A program made the position numbers and the translations under genes. 64,000 nucleotides of DNA from Lunularia cruciata. Taxonomy: Eukaryota; Streptophyta; Marchantiopsida; Lunulariales; Lunulariaceae. Positions 10,640 through 22,235 of the stretch are shown here, piece after piece. Below the pieces are notes generated by a model. It was not told the origin of the DNA. It worked only from the letters and a program-made list of their open reading frames with translations, and did not search any database. The DNA is taken from positions 51,956,001-52,020,000 of the forward strand of contig OX419760.1 of NCBI GenBank assembly GCA_948567375.1, written 5' to 3'. Position 1 is the stretch's first letter, and each line of letters starts with the position of its first letter.

Positions 10640-12310
10640 AGGGCACCTTATGTGTTCCCAAAGAGAGAAAAGCAAAGTGCAACAATGTTGAGCTTCTCTA
10701 CTACTCCTCCTACTTGCTCTGATGTATGGTATCAAGCTCTCTCCACTTGCAACTCTTCACAATACATCGTTAATGCATCTTCAAACTTGGCTTTCAATGT
10801 TTCCTTCTCCTCCATGTATCGAGCAAGTTCTCCATTAATGATGGGTCTTCATAGATGCTCTTCTTCTTTATTTCTTCCCTGTAACTCTCATTGCAAGGCT
10901 TTTGCACTACCATCGACTTCAAACTCTCCAACTCCTACTCCATCATAGTAGCAATTGCTTTTGAATGTATAAACTTGATGCATGCTTCATCAAACTCTCC
11001 ATGCAACTTCTCACAAGTTGGTCTTCTACTTACTCAGCTCTTCAGCCTGCATCTCAAGCGCACCTCCTCACTTCTCAAAAGCCTCCTGCAAGTTCTCAAC
11101 TCTCTTCTATCAAAGACTTTGTCAACCCAAAGCTCCTCAGCTTGCTTCTTGCTTTCAATTGACTTCTCCTTCAACTGCACAATCTCTTCACTCAGATGCT
11201 TCACCACCTATAATTCATCCTTTACCTCCAGATGATCCTTCTTCAGCTCTTCCTTCTTCTTCTTCAACATCATAAGCAAGGGATAGACAATCTTGGATAA
11301 GTTGCTATTTCCCCAAAATCTTCTTCTTCTTCATTGTCTTCTCCTTTGCTCTCTAATTGTGTTGGTGCATCTTCAATCAGCGCCTTATTCTGAAGTCTTG
11401 ATCTCCATACCTTTAGAGTAACCTTCTCCAAGCTGCATCTTCATCTTCCAATTTACTTGGTCCTACTATGGCCAATTGCACACTCTTTCTTTGTTCTGGT
11501 TCTTTGGGGAAATACCAACCTTGGCTCTTTGTCTTTCTGCTCTTCTATTTCCACCGCAGGCAACTCCAAACATGGCATATCTCCTCCTTCCATGCAATCA
11601 ATTGCTTCATAGAACTCCCAATCTTCCTGCTCAGCCACTTCCTCCAATGACTACTGCACCTTGGGTTCTGCATCACTCCCACTGCTTGACTCCTCACTCT
11701 GCAATGTGAGTTCCACTTCTTCTTCTTCTTCTTCTTCTTCTAACGAGTCCTCTGACTTGTCCTCAACTTCCCCTTTTGATTCTTCTCCTAATGACTTGTC
11801 TCTCAAGATGACCTCATGCCTTGGCACTAACCTTCTCATTTTTTGTGGCTATACTGGGGACACCATCTCACTTTGTCAACTTCACTTCTTCATCTTTGGG
11901 ATCTTCACCTCCACTCTCTTGTACGAGCTTGTCTTGGCAAAGTGATCATCGCTGCTTCAGATTTGGCAAATGTATTGCTGCTCTTCTACATCTGCTTCTC
12001 TTCTTAGGTCTATGTGGAAGTGCAACACCATCTTCTATCTCCCTTCTACACTCAGTAGGTTCAACCCAAGGTAAAAATGCACTGCAAACCGGTACTAAGT
12101 AGTGAGGTGGCAATTGATCTCTCCAATTCTAGACCATTTGCCTTGCCTGGTTTGCTGGTGAAAACATCTGGTGAAAGAATACGGCCTGGTGCTTCATTAC
12201 ATAAGTGGTTTGCTCCGGCTTGAAGATTGCCATCATTGCCCTGACAATACTTTGCCTTACTGGTCTCGATAGGTATCCACTTTATACCTGTTCTTTGTAT
12301 GCAGAGCACT
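10640..12310 (-). pseudogene. Coiled-coil ORF downstream of Tat-like integrase (broken)
   Basis: The minus strand reads as an acidic, Glu/Lys/Leu-rich protein in several frames. Recognisable blocks are an acidic stretch with a run of ten Glu (11651-11839), 'FYEAIDCMEGGDMPCLELP' (11453-11647) and a long coiled coil, 'DHLEVKDEL*VVKHLSEE' (about 11130-11240). The same blocks in the same order occur on the plus strand at 20.5-22.1 kb, for example 'FHTEIDCLEGGNRTSQYLE' and 'DHLEVKNELQVAYYLSEE'. Conservation of amino acids between diverged copies suggests it once encoded a protein. It lies after the integrase, so it is an additional 3' ORF; I recognise no domain. An env-like or accessory role is only a guess. 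Confidence 0.6.
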
Positions 12311-13004
12311 AAAGGAATATCAATATTTCTATAGTCTCTTCTACTGACTCTTCCTTCTTGAGGAATGTAGCTCTGGTTTCCTCACTAGCTTCTCTCCCCA
12401 AAACCAGTCTCCAATCTGACTCTATCCATCAAGCCAAATTGCCTCTCTTCCCTTCTTCCTCTCGATCTTCTTCATAATTACTTGTAGCTACTTCTGCCAT
12501 GAAACCTGGAAAAATCAAGTTCTAGTTCTAGGCCAGAAAAGTGATCTGAAGTCTACTCAAGACTTTGATCCTTGCTATGACATCTAACATCCAAATCATA
12601 GGATTCCTCATTGTGAGTGAGGGACTCTTCTTTCCTCCTCTCATTGGCGTCATGTGATCTCTCATTCTTGGTATCTAGAAGATAATTCTTCTATCTCCTG
12701 AACACAAAATTCTAACTCCCTCAAGATTCTTAAACATCAAACTCTTGGCTGGCTTTGTAATAGACACTACTACAGGCCAACTACTTAGTGGCATAGGATA
12801 CTTGTATGAAATTTTGAAAGTCCCTCAATGAAGTCTCAATCTTATAGTTCTTCACTATGCGGTCATTCTTTAGTCACTCTTTACGTGATAATCACACATT
12901 CTGCATGCGTTACTCATGTGATATACAATTTTATCCCGCTCATGCCTTAGCCATTTTCTTGCTTGTATGTTCTTGGCTGGCAATCCCAAAGGAAAGTTGT
13001 TACT
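12311..13004. other. No recognisable feature between coiled-coil ORF and integrase tail
   Basis: Expected to belong to the Tat-like element by position. Only short frames without motifs are seen. Confidence 0.4.
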
Positions 13005-15905
13005 CTATCTTTGCATTGGGTTGATTACCCTGAAAAGTTTTCTTACTTTGGGTTTCTCTAGTGACAAGTCCAATTCGAGCTCTTCTTTTCTTGACACAAA
13101 GTAAACTACTTCAGGTTCAACCAAAGACACAATTCTTCTTCTTTTCTCACCATTCAGGTTCAATCTGACTTTGATTGTCCACTTCTTCTTCAAAATATAA
13201 CAAAACCAAAAAAATATGGGTACCACGTACCCCGTCTCTCAAATGTGAGACTCCTTGCAAACACTGACTTTGGGTTCCTTGTACAAGTCCAAGTCCACTG
13301 TCCAATATTTTTTAAACTCTCCACCCACTCACTCGAGTGGTAAATGGATTGCCTTCCAAGTCTACAAGTTTAATAGAGCTACTTTCATAGATGTGCATTG
13401 CATGATATGGCCCCATCCTCCTTAAGTGTACCTTGCTTGGAAAAAAAAATTAAACAATTGTCATATAATAACACCAAATTGCCCTCCTAAACAGCAATAG
13501 GCTTGGATTCACTTATCATGCCTAACTTTTTGTTGCTCTTGTACTTCTTGCATGGTCTGCATTGCATCATCTCTTTCTCTTCTAACCACATCAATTGATG
13601 GATCCAAAGATACTAACTTTCTTCCTCCGACAATCTTTCCTCACAAAGGATCCAATATGACGGTACTTTAAATTCAATTGGTAGTATAGGATGCAATCCG
13701 TATCGCAAGAAATATGGAGTTTGTTTGGTTGTTATCATTTTGGTGGTTCTATGTCCACAAAGTTGCAAGTAACTTTGTGTCCTAGTCGTATGCATAGTTG
13801 ATGATCACCTTGTTCAAAATTTTGCACAACAACCCATTTGCTTTCTTCATTAGTCCACTCACTTTTGGATTGTAAGGAGACATCTTCCAATGTTTAATCT
13901 GGAAGTACTTGGCTAACGCTTCCACCATGGAGTACAAAAAATGGGTCCTCCGATCACTAACCAATTCTAGAGGACATCCATAACATAAAATGATCACTTG
14001 AAAGAAAAATTCTATGAGTATTTTTGCATCATCTCTCCGAGTTGCCTTAGCTTTAACCATCTTGGTAGCATAATCAATGCATACCAGGATGTTTCTTTTC
14101 CTTGTGAATTAGGTCACCAATTGAATTGGACCCACAAAATCAATTCCCCATTTCTCGGGGCCAATGGCAAAATTGGTCTCCCAGGCCACTAAGAAGTAGC
14201 CGTTGGTTTTCATGTTCTTTGACAGGCATCACAACTTTGGATATGGGCATGAGTATCCTTATACATTATAAGCCACTAGTACCTTGATAAAAGAATCTTC
14301 TTTATGGTATTCTTTAGTGCAGAGTGTCCTCCCGATGCTTTTGAATGTAAGGACTCAATTACTCCTCCAACTTTATATGCTTCCAAGCATCTACAAAGTA
14401 CTTTGTCTTTGCTTATTTTAAATAAACTATTGTATTTTAGCTTGTACGGTCCCATCTTCCTAAGGAAGACTGCCCTCTGCTCCAGGATCTAGTCCCTCAA
14501 GACAATGGCAAGTATGCAAATAATGATATTCTACCACATACCTCGTAGTTTGTATTTCCATTAAGTGATATAGCTCTTCATCAAGGAACTAATCATAGAC
14601 TTCCAAGTCTTGGTCTTGAGTTTCCAACTTGGGTAAGAAATCCACATTCAAATGTGAAGCTCCCTTCCTTACTTGTATAGTGTATGTGAATTCTTGTAAC
14701 AACAAGATTCACCTTGCAATTTGCCCAGAAAGATTTGCCTTCTTTACCAAATGTTGTAGAGCATAATGGTCCACATAGAAGACAAACTTGTATCCCAAAA
14801 ATTAGTGGCAAAACTTTTTGCATGCATACACCATTCTGAGTGCTTCTCTTTTAGTCATCAAATAATTCTTTTCTACACTTGAAAGCTATCGGTTGGCATA
14901 GTAAATTGGGTAGTCTTTCTTCTTATTTTCCTTCTGACTTAAGACAACTCCAATTGCTATGGATGAAGTGTACATATACACATCAAAAGTGGCATCCCAA
15001 TTTGGGGCCCTCATAACTGGTGCTTCAACTAGTTTTTTTTTCAACACCTAGAAAGCTTCTTCTTGTTCTGCTTCCCACAAGTCGCCTTTGGACTTCTTCA
15101 AAAGCTTTGTTAGGGGTGCAACAAGCACTGTATAGTTTGACACAAAGTGTTTGTAGTACTTGACATGTCCCAAGAAGGCACTCAGCTCCCAAATGTTTTT
15201 AGGGGATTCTAAAGTTGAGATGACTTTCACCTTCTCAACATTGACTTCAATGCCTTGGAAGAATACCTTCCTTCATTGCAAAGAAGCATTTGTCTAGGTG
15301 TAATGAAAAGCTAGCAAAATGACACCTTTCAAAAGTTTGGTGAAGGTAATCTAAATGTACTTCTCTTCACACAAACACACAAAAATCATCAATGAAGACT
15401 TCCACAAATTTGTGTAGAAAATCTTTGGAAAGTAGCAAGAGTATTAGACAACCTAAAGGGCATTTGATTGTAAGCAAAAGTGCTCCAATTAATGGTCAAT
15501 TGTCCTTGTCTTCTTCTTGAATGGATACTTGATTAGGTGCGGTAGGGCAGATTTCTCATATAGACTCTATTGGGGCTTAGCCCCATGTTAGCTTTTTTGT
15601 CTCTCCCTTGTACGGCTTGATAGGGTCTTCCCATCCTTTGTTTTTCCTACGCGGTCACCGTTCTTCTTCTTGAATGGATACTTGATTATAGCCTTAAAAT
15701 CCATCAAGAAAGCTATAGCCATGATGACTAGCTACTTGGTCCAAAATTGTATTGGTAAAAGGTAAGGGATGATGATCCTTCCTCATAATTGCATTAAGCT
15801 TGCAAAAGTCTTGGCACACACAAATCTTCCCAGTCTTCTTCTTTGGAACAATGACAATGGGAGAAACTCACTCATTGCTCAAGACAAGAAAGATTATTCT
15901 GGCCT
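13005..15905 (-). mobile_element. Tat/Athila-like Ty3 pol remnant: RT, RNase H, integrase
   Basis: Minus-strand order from 15905 downward is as follows. RT N-terminal blocks ('SPIVIVPKKKTGKI', 'HHPLPFTNTILDQVASHHGY') lie at 15905-15690. After a 153-bp interruption come the RT catalytic 'VFIDDFCVFV' (about 15390) and 'LSAFLGHVKYYKHFVSNY' (about 15150). RNase H follows ('SSIAIGVVLSQKENKKKDYP', 'TKREAL', 'YVDHYAL'; 15000-14750). Then the integrase: 'GIDFVGPI', 'YATKMVKAKA' (about 14070), 'ELVSDRRTHF' (about 13950), 'YNPKVSGLMKKANG' and 'TPYFLRYGLHP'. A C-terminal block 'GNPFTTRVSGWRV' lies near 13330. The integrase Glu position reads Lys, and many stops occur. Gag and protease are missing. The order RT-RNase H-integrase defines Ty3. 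'TPYFLRYG' and the absence of a chromodomain favour Tat/Athila. Confidence 0.8.
15509..15688 (+). mobile_element. 3'-tail copy of the RLE retrotransposon with 27-bp target duplication
   Basis: Bases 15536-15661 (126 bp) match the last 120 bp or so of the full element at 39.9-43.3 kb. They start at 'GGTGCGGTAGGGCAG' and include both tail hairpins and the CTACGCGGTCACC end. The flanks 15509-15535 and 15662-15688 are identical over 27 bp, an unusually long but perfect target-site duplication. The target is the RT gene of the Tat-like Ty3 element, so this insertion is younger than that element. The first hairpin is intact; the second has one mismatch (GATAGG against CCCATC). Confidence 0.92.
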
Positions 15906-16335
15906 GTAACACCCATTTGTGCATATGTGTGGTATTATGATATTTAGCTTGGTATTACAAGTACTTGAGAGATATTATTTATATAGAGATAGAGGATGGT
16001 TCTATCGTAATCATGATTAACTAAAGTTAGTCATATCTAAGATAGGAGAAGAGATTATACTTGGAAGGTTTAGGGTTTAGGGTTAGGTGTAATCTCATAG
16101 GGTCTTCCCATCCTTTGTTTTTCCTACGCGGTCACCTTTCTTCTTCTTGAATGGATACTTGATTCTGCCTTAAGTGATTATACTTGATTATAGCCTTAAG
16201 TGATTGGAGAAGATCCTCTTTGGCTATATATTAAAGAGAAGGTGCTCCTTTGGGGCATAGGAGGATTGAGTGTAAAATTTTTGTTTTTTCTCTTGTATCT
16301 CTCTTGAAAAGTTCTCTCATCCTCGGAGTATTACA
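15905..16335 (+). repeat. Chromovirus-type solo LTR carrying a transplanted tail fragment
   Basis: It begins TGTAACACCC and ends GGAGTATTACA, the terminal words of the chromovirus LTRs in this window. It also shares their 'GGCTATATATTAAAGAGAAGG' promoter and R-region start (TATA near 16225). It abuts the Tat-like RT remnant on the left and a coiled-coil ORF fragment on the right. No 5-bp target duplication is evident. Its middle is replaced by the piece described at 16098-16164. Confidence 0.65.
16098..16164 (+). repeat. Copy of the right junction of the 15.5-kb tail insertion
   Basis: This 67-bp piece equals 15621-15687: the second half of the RLE-element tail (GGGTCTTCCCATCC, CTACGCGGTCACC) plus the following Ty3 RT flank (GAATGGATACTTGATT). 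It includes non-element flank, so it is a secondary copy of the junction, not an independent insertion. Confidence 0.85.
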
Positions 16336-16345
16336 ATTGGGCTTC

Positions 16346-16550
16346 CACATTAATGATGAGTCCTTGTAGATGCTCTTCTTCTCTATTTCTTCCCAGTAAC
16401 TCTTGCTGCCAAGCTTCATCCTTCTACGCTACCATTGACTTCAAACTCTCCAACTCTTGCTCCATCACAACAGCGATTGCCTTTGAATGTATAACCTTGA
16501 TGCGCACTTCATCAACTCTCTCTCTTCAACTTCTCCCAAGCTCCATAACA
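16346..16550 (-). pseudogene. Fragment of coiled-coil ORF
   Basis: Close match to 10843-11035, including 'GATGCTCTTCTTCT', 'GACTTCAAACTCTCCAACTC' and 'GCCTTTGAATGTATAA'. The fragment ends abruptly where the duplicated host segment starts. Confidence 0.75.
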
Positions 16551-16559
16551 CTTTATAGT

Positions 16560-16743
16560 AAGGTACATGTAAGGTTAATTGCGATGCAGGTACCTTGAAT
16601 TTATCTGTCTCAGCTTTCAACATCTTCGCCCTCTCCAATTTGTCTGCAGAGACGCCGTCGGATCTGGACATATTGAAGTATCTAAGAGGAGACTTCAGGA
16701 TTCCGGTGAAAGAGCTGAAAGCTCCCACCAAGGCCTCCACCAT
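16560..16743 (-). pseudogene. Orphan first exon of SERAC1-like gene
   Basis: The minus-strand frame starts ATGGTGGAGGCC and reads 'MVEALVGAFSSFTGILKSPL', then 'NMSRSDGV' and 'AETDKFK'. It matches the first exon at 59336-59480 with few changes. An AAG|GTACCTGC sequence after 'DKFK' looks like a splice donor. The hydrolase exons are absent because the duplication ends here, so the piece cannot make a working protein. Confidence 0.6.
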
Positions 16744-18326
16744 GTACCACTGTTATGACAGTTTCTTCCCGTCAAGATGCAAGAAAAACTCAAAGTAAAG
16801 GCGATCCTTGGCCAAGTTTGATCACTGCCTTCGAACTCGGATCCTTACCACACAGCTCAATATTTTGCAGTGAGTTGCCAAATGTGTTCTTCAAGACAAG
16901 AATTCAGGTGATGGATGAGGATAGCGCTCTGATTCCATGGTTATAAACTTACAAGATATGGCTTTGATGAACGTGTCTGTCAGCATCAAGCGATCGTCTC
17001 TAACACCGAAGACTTTCACGACAGCCCGGCGAGCTCGAGGAAGTTACCGAGGAAGAAAGTGTTCCAGTGAACTTCTGTCTAGAGCCGATGAATATAGGAC
17101 CAGAGGACTAGTGAATCCGTAATTATATATAACCCAAGATTCAGGCTCACCTATCTAAGTTGTATGTTGTTTATACAAGTTGATAGAAAAGAAATACCTA
17201 GGAGCCTATATCATTGGCTCAATGTGTGCAGTTTGTATTGGGTCTGTGAGTTAATTATATTTGCTCTGTACAGGAAAAGCTACCTTTTCGAAAGAGGTGC
17301 GGACATATCGTCTGACAATCACTGTAGAGTGTACAGTAAGAAGTGGATGAGGTACATGGGTGCAAAGGTCAATACATGGGTGCAAAAGTCAATGGATTGG
17401 ACCGGATCTATTGGTTGTTTATCTGAATAATACGCAGACAATGAAGTGGTAACAAAATGCCACCATACTCCCCGCTCACTTTTGCCATACTGTCTCACAA
17501 GGATTGGTGGACTACATCTGGTGCTAGAGTCTTAAGGATTCATGACTTATGCAAGATACTAACTGCACATTAATGTACACTTAGGACCAGATCCTGCACG
17601 TGCAGCTTTACGGTGATGCGTATATTGAAGTGATCTGATCCTCGTGCACAACGGTGAGCGCTTTACTGACTTCGAATATTGAGAGCAACCACGTATGTAC
17701 ATGTCCCAAAGTTATTCCATGGAATTATCAGTCATACATACCACTGGACAAGTTTCGAAGAAGATTACACCTTACACTGCAGACGAGCAAACTTCTATTT
17801 GATTAATCTCATATTTGCAAGTTGGTCCATGTGTCCACCAATCGAACGAAAGTCATTCGGTGAATCCACTAAATTGAATTCGAATATAAGTTCTGTCGAC
17901 ATAGTTATAACTATGGATTCCAAAAACGTAACTCTGTTGTGTTTTCTCAAATTCGTCGGATGATAACCTCATCTCAGGACCGGAGAACTTCATTTTCCAA
18001 TCTTGGATTTCATTGTTAGGTCTAACATCAATTTTCCAGACCGATATTCGAAATATATCCACAAAGTCAAAATGCTCTAGAACACGACCTTCTTGTCTGG
18101 ATGAAGGAAAAAAGACAGTCAGATTTTATTCAATCCTGCAGAAAGCTACTTCTGCAGGAGTAAGTGAATAACAGTTTACACTGCTGGCTACGCTTGATAT
18201 CTGCTATATCACACGTGGAAAAGGGCCCGAATTGTCTGGAATCAGCGTGCTGATCAGTCATAGGACATAATGCCAAAGTTATTCGTTATTCTTTGTATTC
18301 TTCCACAAAGTTTAATTTCTCTATTG

Positions 18327-19340
18327 TCTGTGTGAAATGGAAAGGGAACAACACGATACTACACGATAACTTCTGTACCAAGTCCACTATACGTCATCCA
18401 AGTAACTCCTAGAGTATCGCAGTGACATCACAGTTCAAAAATCTGGCACGGTGTTAGGCTTTCAATAATAACGTATCACCTTAATGACGTGAATCGTAAA
18501 GTGGACAATAAGTTGAGGAACAATTTGATTGCAATTTAATTTCAGGACATACAGCCCTGACATTTTACTTTATGAGAACCGGACGCTTGTCTGTTACTGA
18601 TAAATATAATTATTTATGATAGTATATTGCAGAGATCTGCTTGTAAAGATACACTGTATTCACTACAGCTACACGCCTAGCCTCTTGTATTCCAGCCAAA
18701 CTCATTGCATTCCAACTTGCACTTACAGAGACTGGCAATTACTTCACAATCTTGCCTGCAGTTGTTTGAATTGCGACGCGGCACAGGCTGCCGGTATGGA
18801 ACTCCAGATTCAAATCCAGACCTCCGGGTCCAGCGCTCTTGGGGTTTTGATACGGGTCCACGATTTCCCACACGATTCTGAAAATATAGAAGTTTCTTTC
18901 TATGAATGTTTTGGACCACGCAAGACGGTGGCAGGATTACTTCTCCTCTGTTTGTTGAAATTAAGGCAGAGCGCTGATGGGTTTTTCGACATTTGTGCTT
19001 CTCCAAAGCCCTCAGGTGCTCCAGAGATGGCTCCAGGGCTTATTGGGTTCTATTGAGCTCTTTCGGACCTAAGGTCGAAAAAATATGTCCATTGAGGTCT
19101 TGCCAGGAAAGTTTTAATTTCGAGCGAGTTCCATAGCTTCGGGTCCTTATAATTGCTACTCTGAATCAATTCGTAAATATCAGGTCCAAGAAACTGTTGC
19201 TTGGCATTCGAGTATACGGCTCGGAGTTGGACCGGATGCACCTGGGATATGTACTCGGATGCGCACTCGGATGTGCAGTATTCTAATTTCCACGTCACAG
19301 TATCATCTCGTCGACAAGGAGAGACCGTATATCACATCCT
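18327..19340. other. Block present only in duplication copy 1
   Basis: Relative to 61230-61250, copy 1 carries about 1 kb between 'CTCTATTGT' and 'CCTGCACCGCG'. It includes the coding-like module at 18900-19030. No terminal repeats or target duplication were seen, so it may be a loss in copy 2 rather than a gain in copy 1. Confidence 0.7.
18895..19030 (+). other. Conserved coding-like module, copy A
   Basis: The frame reads 'GPRKTVAGL', then 'LRQSADGFFD', 'ASPKPSGAPE'. A second copy at 51235-51365 reads 'RPRKTMAGLP', 'FKQSADTFPD', 'ASPKLSGAPD'. The copies differ by a 3-base indel that keeps frame and by several third-position changes, which favours past coding. The family is unknown. Confidence 0.4.
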
Positions 19341-19389
19341 GCACCGCGTTGAAAAGCAAACAGTTCAGCTCCAGTAGTAAATAGACTTC

Positions 19390-19575
19390 AGACAAGTCTA
19401 CATGCACAAGCAGAGGAGTGTGCGAACCCGGAAACTGCAGTTCTTTACTCCCGTAGTGTAATTGACTTCAAGGCCATTGCACCTGTATCCCCGAAAGAGC
19501 GTCACGGAGCTCCTGGATCAAACTCCTCTTCCAACTCGCCAGCAAGCGAAGCCTGGTTCAAGATTCCCAAGATTA
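19390..19575 (-). other. Conserved exon-like module, copy 1
   Basis: The minus strand reads 'SLAGELEEEFDPGAPVTLF' then 'CNGLEVNYTTGVKNCSFRVR' without a stop. Copies lie at 61310-61460 (same frame, open) and, more decayed, at 55195-55375. The protein family is not recognised. Confidence 0.4.
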
Positions 19576-20474
19576 CTATACGAAGTTGGTTGCAATGTAT
19601 CGGTCCTCAGCTCGTAGCTTCATCTTCTCGCCGAATATAGGACGATAACGTTGATAGTTTAATCTTTTTGCCTCCGGTTTAAGAAGACTGTGGTGGCGGA
19701 CTGATCAACATGAACCAGTGAACCACATGTTTAGAAATAGGAAGACGCTCTCACAACGAGAATCCGGCACCTATCCTAGACATGGAAATAATACAATAGG
19801 GGAAACGTTTCCTTACTCTGATCCACAGAAAGTGGCTTGCAAGGTTTAGAAACAGTTGGTTTGTATCATCTAGGAAACAAAAATGAACTGTAGAAAGAAG
19901 AAACAAGACTGTATAAATAACATGTTAGAGTCTCGAAACTGAACTTCTTCCTTTTAAACATTCTCCCTTTCTTTATATTTCCCTGGATAAAAAGGTTATC
20001 TATTTCTTTCAATTAATTTAGTTATTTATAAAAGTAGCTTATCCATAAAATCCTCTTCCGATACGTTTCCATATGATTGTATTGGGAAAATCCCTATATG
20101 AAATATTTATATATCAGAAAAGTCGGTAGACCTATTTTTGAAACAAGAGAACATCATTGATTTAATTTCTAAGAAGACCTTGTGTTTTTCATCTCCACAT
20201 ATTTTCGAAAATTAAATTTATAGAATGATTATTTACAGATTGAAAATATATAAATTAAATTTTTTCATCTCACAAAGATAACATTCATTTCTCGTGTCTA
20301 TAGTTAATATTCCATGTCGTCCCCGGGATGACTAAAAGGTTGTTGTCTCCAAACTCACGCACCATCGACTAGTTACTCCCTCGCATAAAATGGTTCTAAA
20401 CATTGACATAAAGGTAATTCAAAAAGAAGATAATCATTATGCTAGAACGGGACAAGAGTGGAAGATGTCCATTA

Positions 20475-22130
20475 TCATTCCATGGCCAAGGTCAAAGAAG
20501 CAAAGTCAACCCAAGGAGGTAGCCTCACCAGTTCAGTAAAGGAAGACTTGGCAATTGAGCCCAAGGCATGAGATAGAGGTAGCAAACCTATCTTAAGGAG
20601 CAGAGTGGGAAGGCAAAGTAGAGTCCAAGGCAAGGACTGAGAAGAAGAAGAGGAAGACAATGTGCTCACCTTGCAGAGTGAAGAATTCAGCAGCAGAAGT
20701 GAAGGCAAGCACAAAGTATAGCAACCTGTGGAAGAGGTTGTTGCAAAAGAAGAACAAGAGTTCCACACAGAGATTGATTGTCTGGAAGGAGGCAATAGAA
20801 CTAGCCAGTACCTAGAAATACCAGAAGTAGATATTCTTGAGGAGCAAGGAGAGGAGCCCAATTTTGGTATTTCCAAGGGTAGTAAGGATGAAGAGAAATT
20901 TGCAAGATGTAGGATTATGACCGAGCCGAGTTGTGGAAGAAAAAGAAAGCTTAGAGGATATGACATTGAATGTAAGGAGATCTAGAGTTTGAGGGAAGGC
21001 ACCAATGGAAGAGGGACCTATTGATGCCAAAGATGATGTGAAGGAATTCAAGGGAGTAGATTATTTGGCAAAAAATGTTTGTCTTTTACTGTTGCAATTG
21101 CAGAATACAACAAAGTAGGTCTAGAAAGATCATCTAGAGGTGAAGAATGAGTTGCAAGTAGCATACTATTTGAGTGAAGAAGTCCTGCAGATGAAGAAAA
21201 GATTGACCCAAGGAGAGGAAGAAGCAAAATTTCTTTGCATCAACATTGTGGTTAAGGACTAGTGTTTGAAAGATTTGCAAGAGAGTCTTGAGGACCAGGG
21301 AAGTATTGTTAAGTGCCAAGAAGAAGCTTGAGGGAGCAAAAAATAGTGCTTGAGAGACTGACGGCAGAATTAAAGGATGCACATTTGGAAGCAGTGCACT
21401 CCAAGGCCACCATGGTAGTAATGGAGCTAGAATTGGAGAGATTGAGATCACGGGTAGTGGAGAAGGATCAGGCCTAGCAATGCAAGTTGGTTAGAAGCTA
21501 ACCAACTTTCATTGCTAGGCCTGATCCTTCTCCACTACTTGTGATCTCAATCTCTCCAATTCTAGCTGGTATCACAAGAAGAGATTGCAAGATTTGGTGA
21601 AGCAAGCACAGGCACAAATTGTACATTATGCAAAGGAGAAGAGGACATTGAAGGAGGAATTTGAGGAGGAGTTGTGAGAAGGTGATTCCAAAGAATGCAA
21701 TGGAGTCAACAGAAGAAGTTGTCGGGAGGGTGAAGGTGATTTTAAGTACAAAAACATAAGTGAAGTTGGAAGAAGCAAGACTGCACACATTGAAGTTGTT
21801 AGTGTAGGAGACGAGGAAGAGGAATGCAAAGGACATGGATATAAAAGATCTTTTGATTCATCTTTATGATCAAGTAGATAGGAAGATGATTGAAGCAAGA
21901 GATAATGTTTGTCTTGGATTAGATCTTGTGAGATCAGAATTAGATCAACTTCACCCTGATTTGAAGGTAGAAACCTGATGCAAAGTAACTGAAGTAGGAG
22001 CGGAGGTGTCTTTGGGTGAGATACTTGAGACATTAGAAGAAACTAGAGTAGAGATGATGTATTTAGCTTGGGTGTAGAAGCTGAAATGGAAATAGACATC
22101 TGGTTGGAGTAGTAATAATTTTGAGATATG
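20475..22130 (+). pseudogene. Coiled-coil ORF of Ty3 family, second large copy
   Basis: Plus-strand pieces: 'MEEVVAKEEQEFHTEIDCLE' (20728-20985), 'DHLEVKNELQVAYYLSEEVL' (about 21130), 'EETRKRNAKDMDIKDLLIHL' (about 21810) and 'DQVDRKMIEARDNVCLGLDL'. All have counterparts in the 10.6-12.3 kb and 4.7-5.2 kb copies. Stops and shifts break it. An inverted piece occurs at 21430-21560, where 'GCAATGCAAGTTGGTTAGAAG' is followed by its near complement. It is followed by a polypurine tract and LTR, so it is the last ORF of its element. Confidence 0.6.
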
Positions 22131-22223
22131 AAAGGTAGTGTAACACTTTAGATCTAGAGATTTTGTAAAGTAGTGATTGAAACAAAATATACTTAAATAA
22201 TTGTTAAAGTGCTTTGCCTAATT

Positions 22224-22232
22224 AAAGGAGGA
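22224..22232 (+). promoter_or_regulatory. Polypurine tract before LTR
   Basis: AAAGGAGGA is followed after three bases by TGTAATGTTG, a typical plus-strand primer site adjoining a TG-starting LTR. It fixes the orientation of the upstream coiled-coil ORF as the element's 3' end. Confidence 0.6.
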
Positions 22233-22235
22233 ATT

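Larger units (their letters stand above)
16552..20460. repeat. Segmental duplication, copy 1 (partner 59281-62320)
   Basis: The two regions align in the same orientation over nearly their full length. They share the SERAC1-like first exon, the whole upstream region, 'CCACCATACT(C/T)CCCGCTCACT', 'GACAAGTTTCGAAGAAG'-like words and the AT-rich end. Copy 1 has an extra block of about 1 kb (18327-19340); copy 2 has a 130-bp extra piece near 60150-60280. The left edge of copy 1 lies just after exon 1 of the SERAC1-like gene, whereas copy 2 continues into it. Confidence 0.9.

Noticed and set aside
18677-19006. 109-codon minus-strand frame opposite the 18.9-kb module
   Set aside because: The second copy of the module at 51.24 kb conserves the plus-strand reading, not this one.
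20475-20966. 163-codon minus-strand frame
   Set aside because: Antisense of the plus-strand coiled-coil ORF, whose blocks are conserved at other loci. The antisense frame is not.
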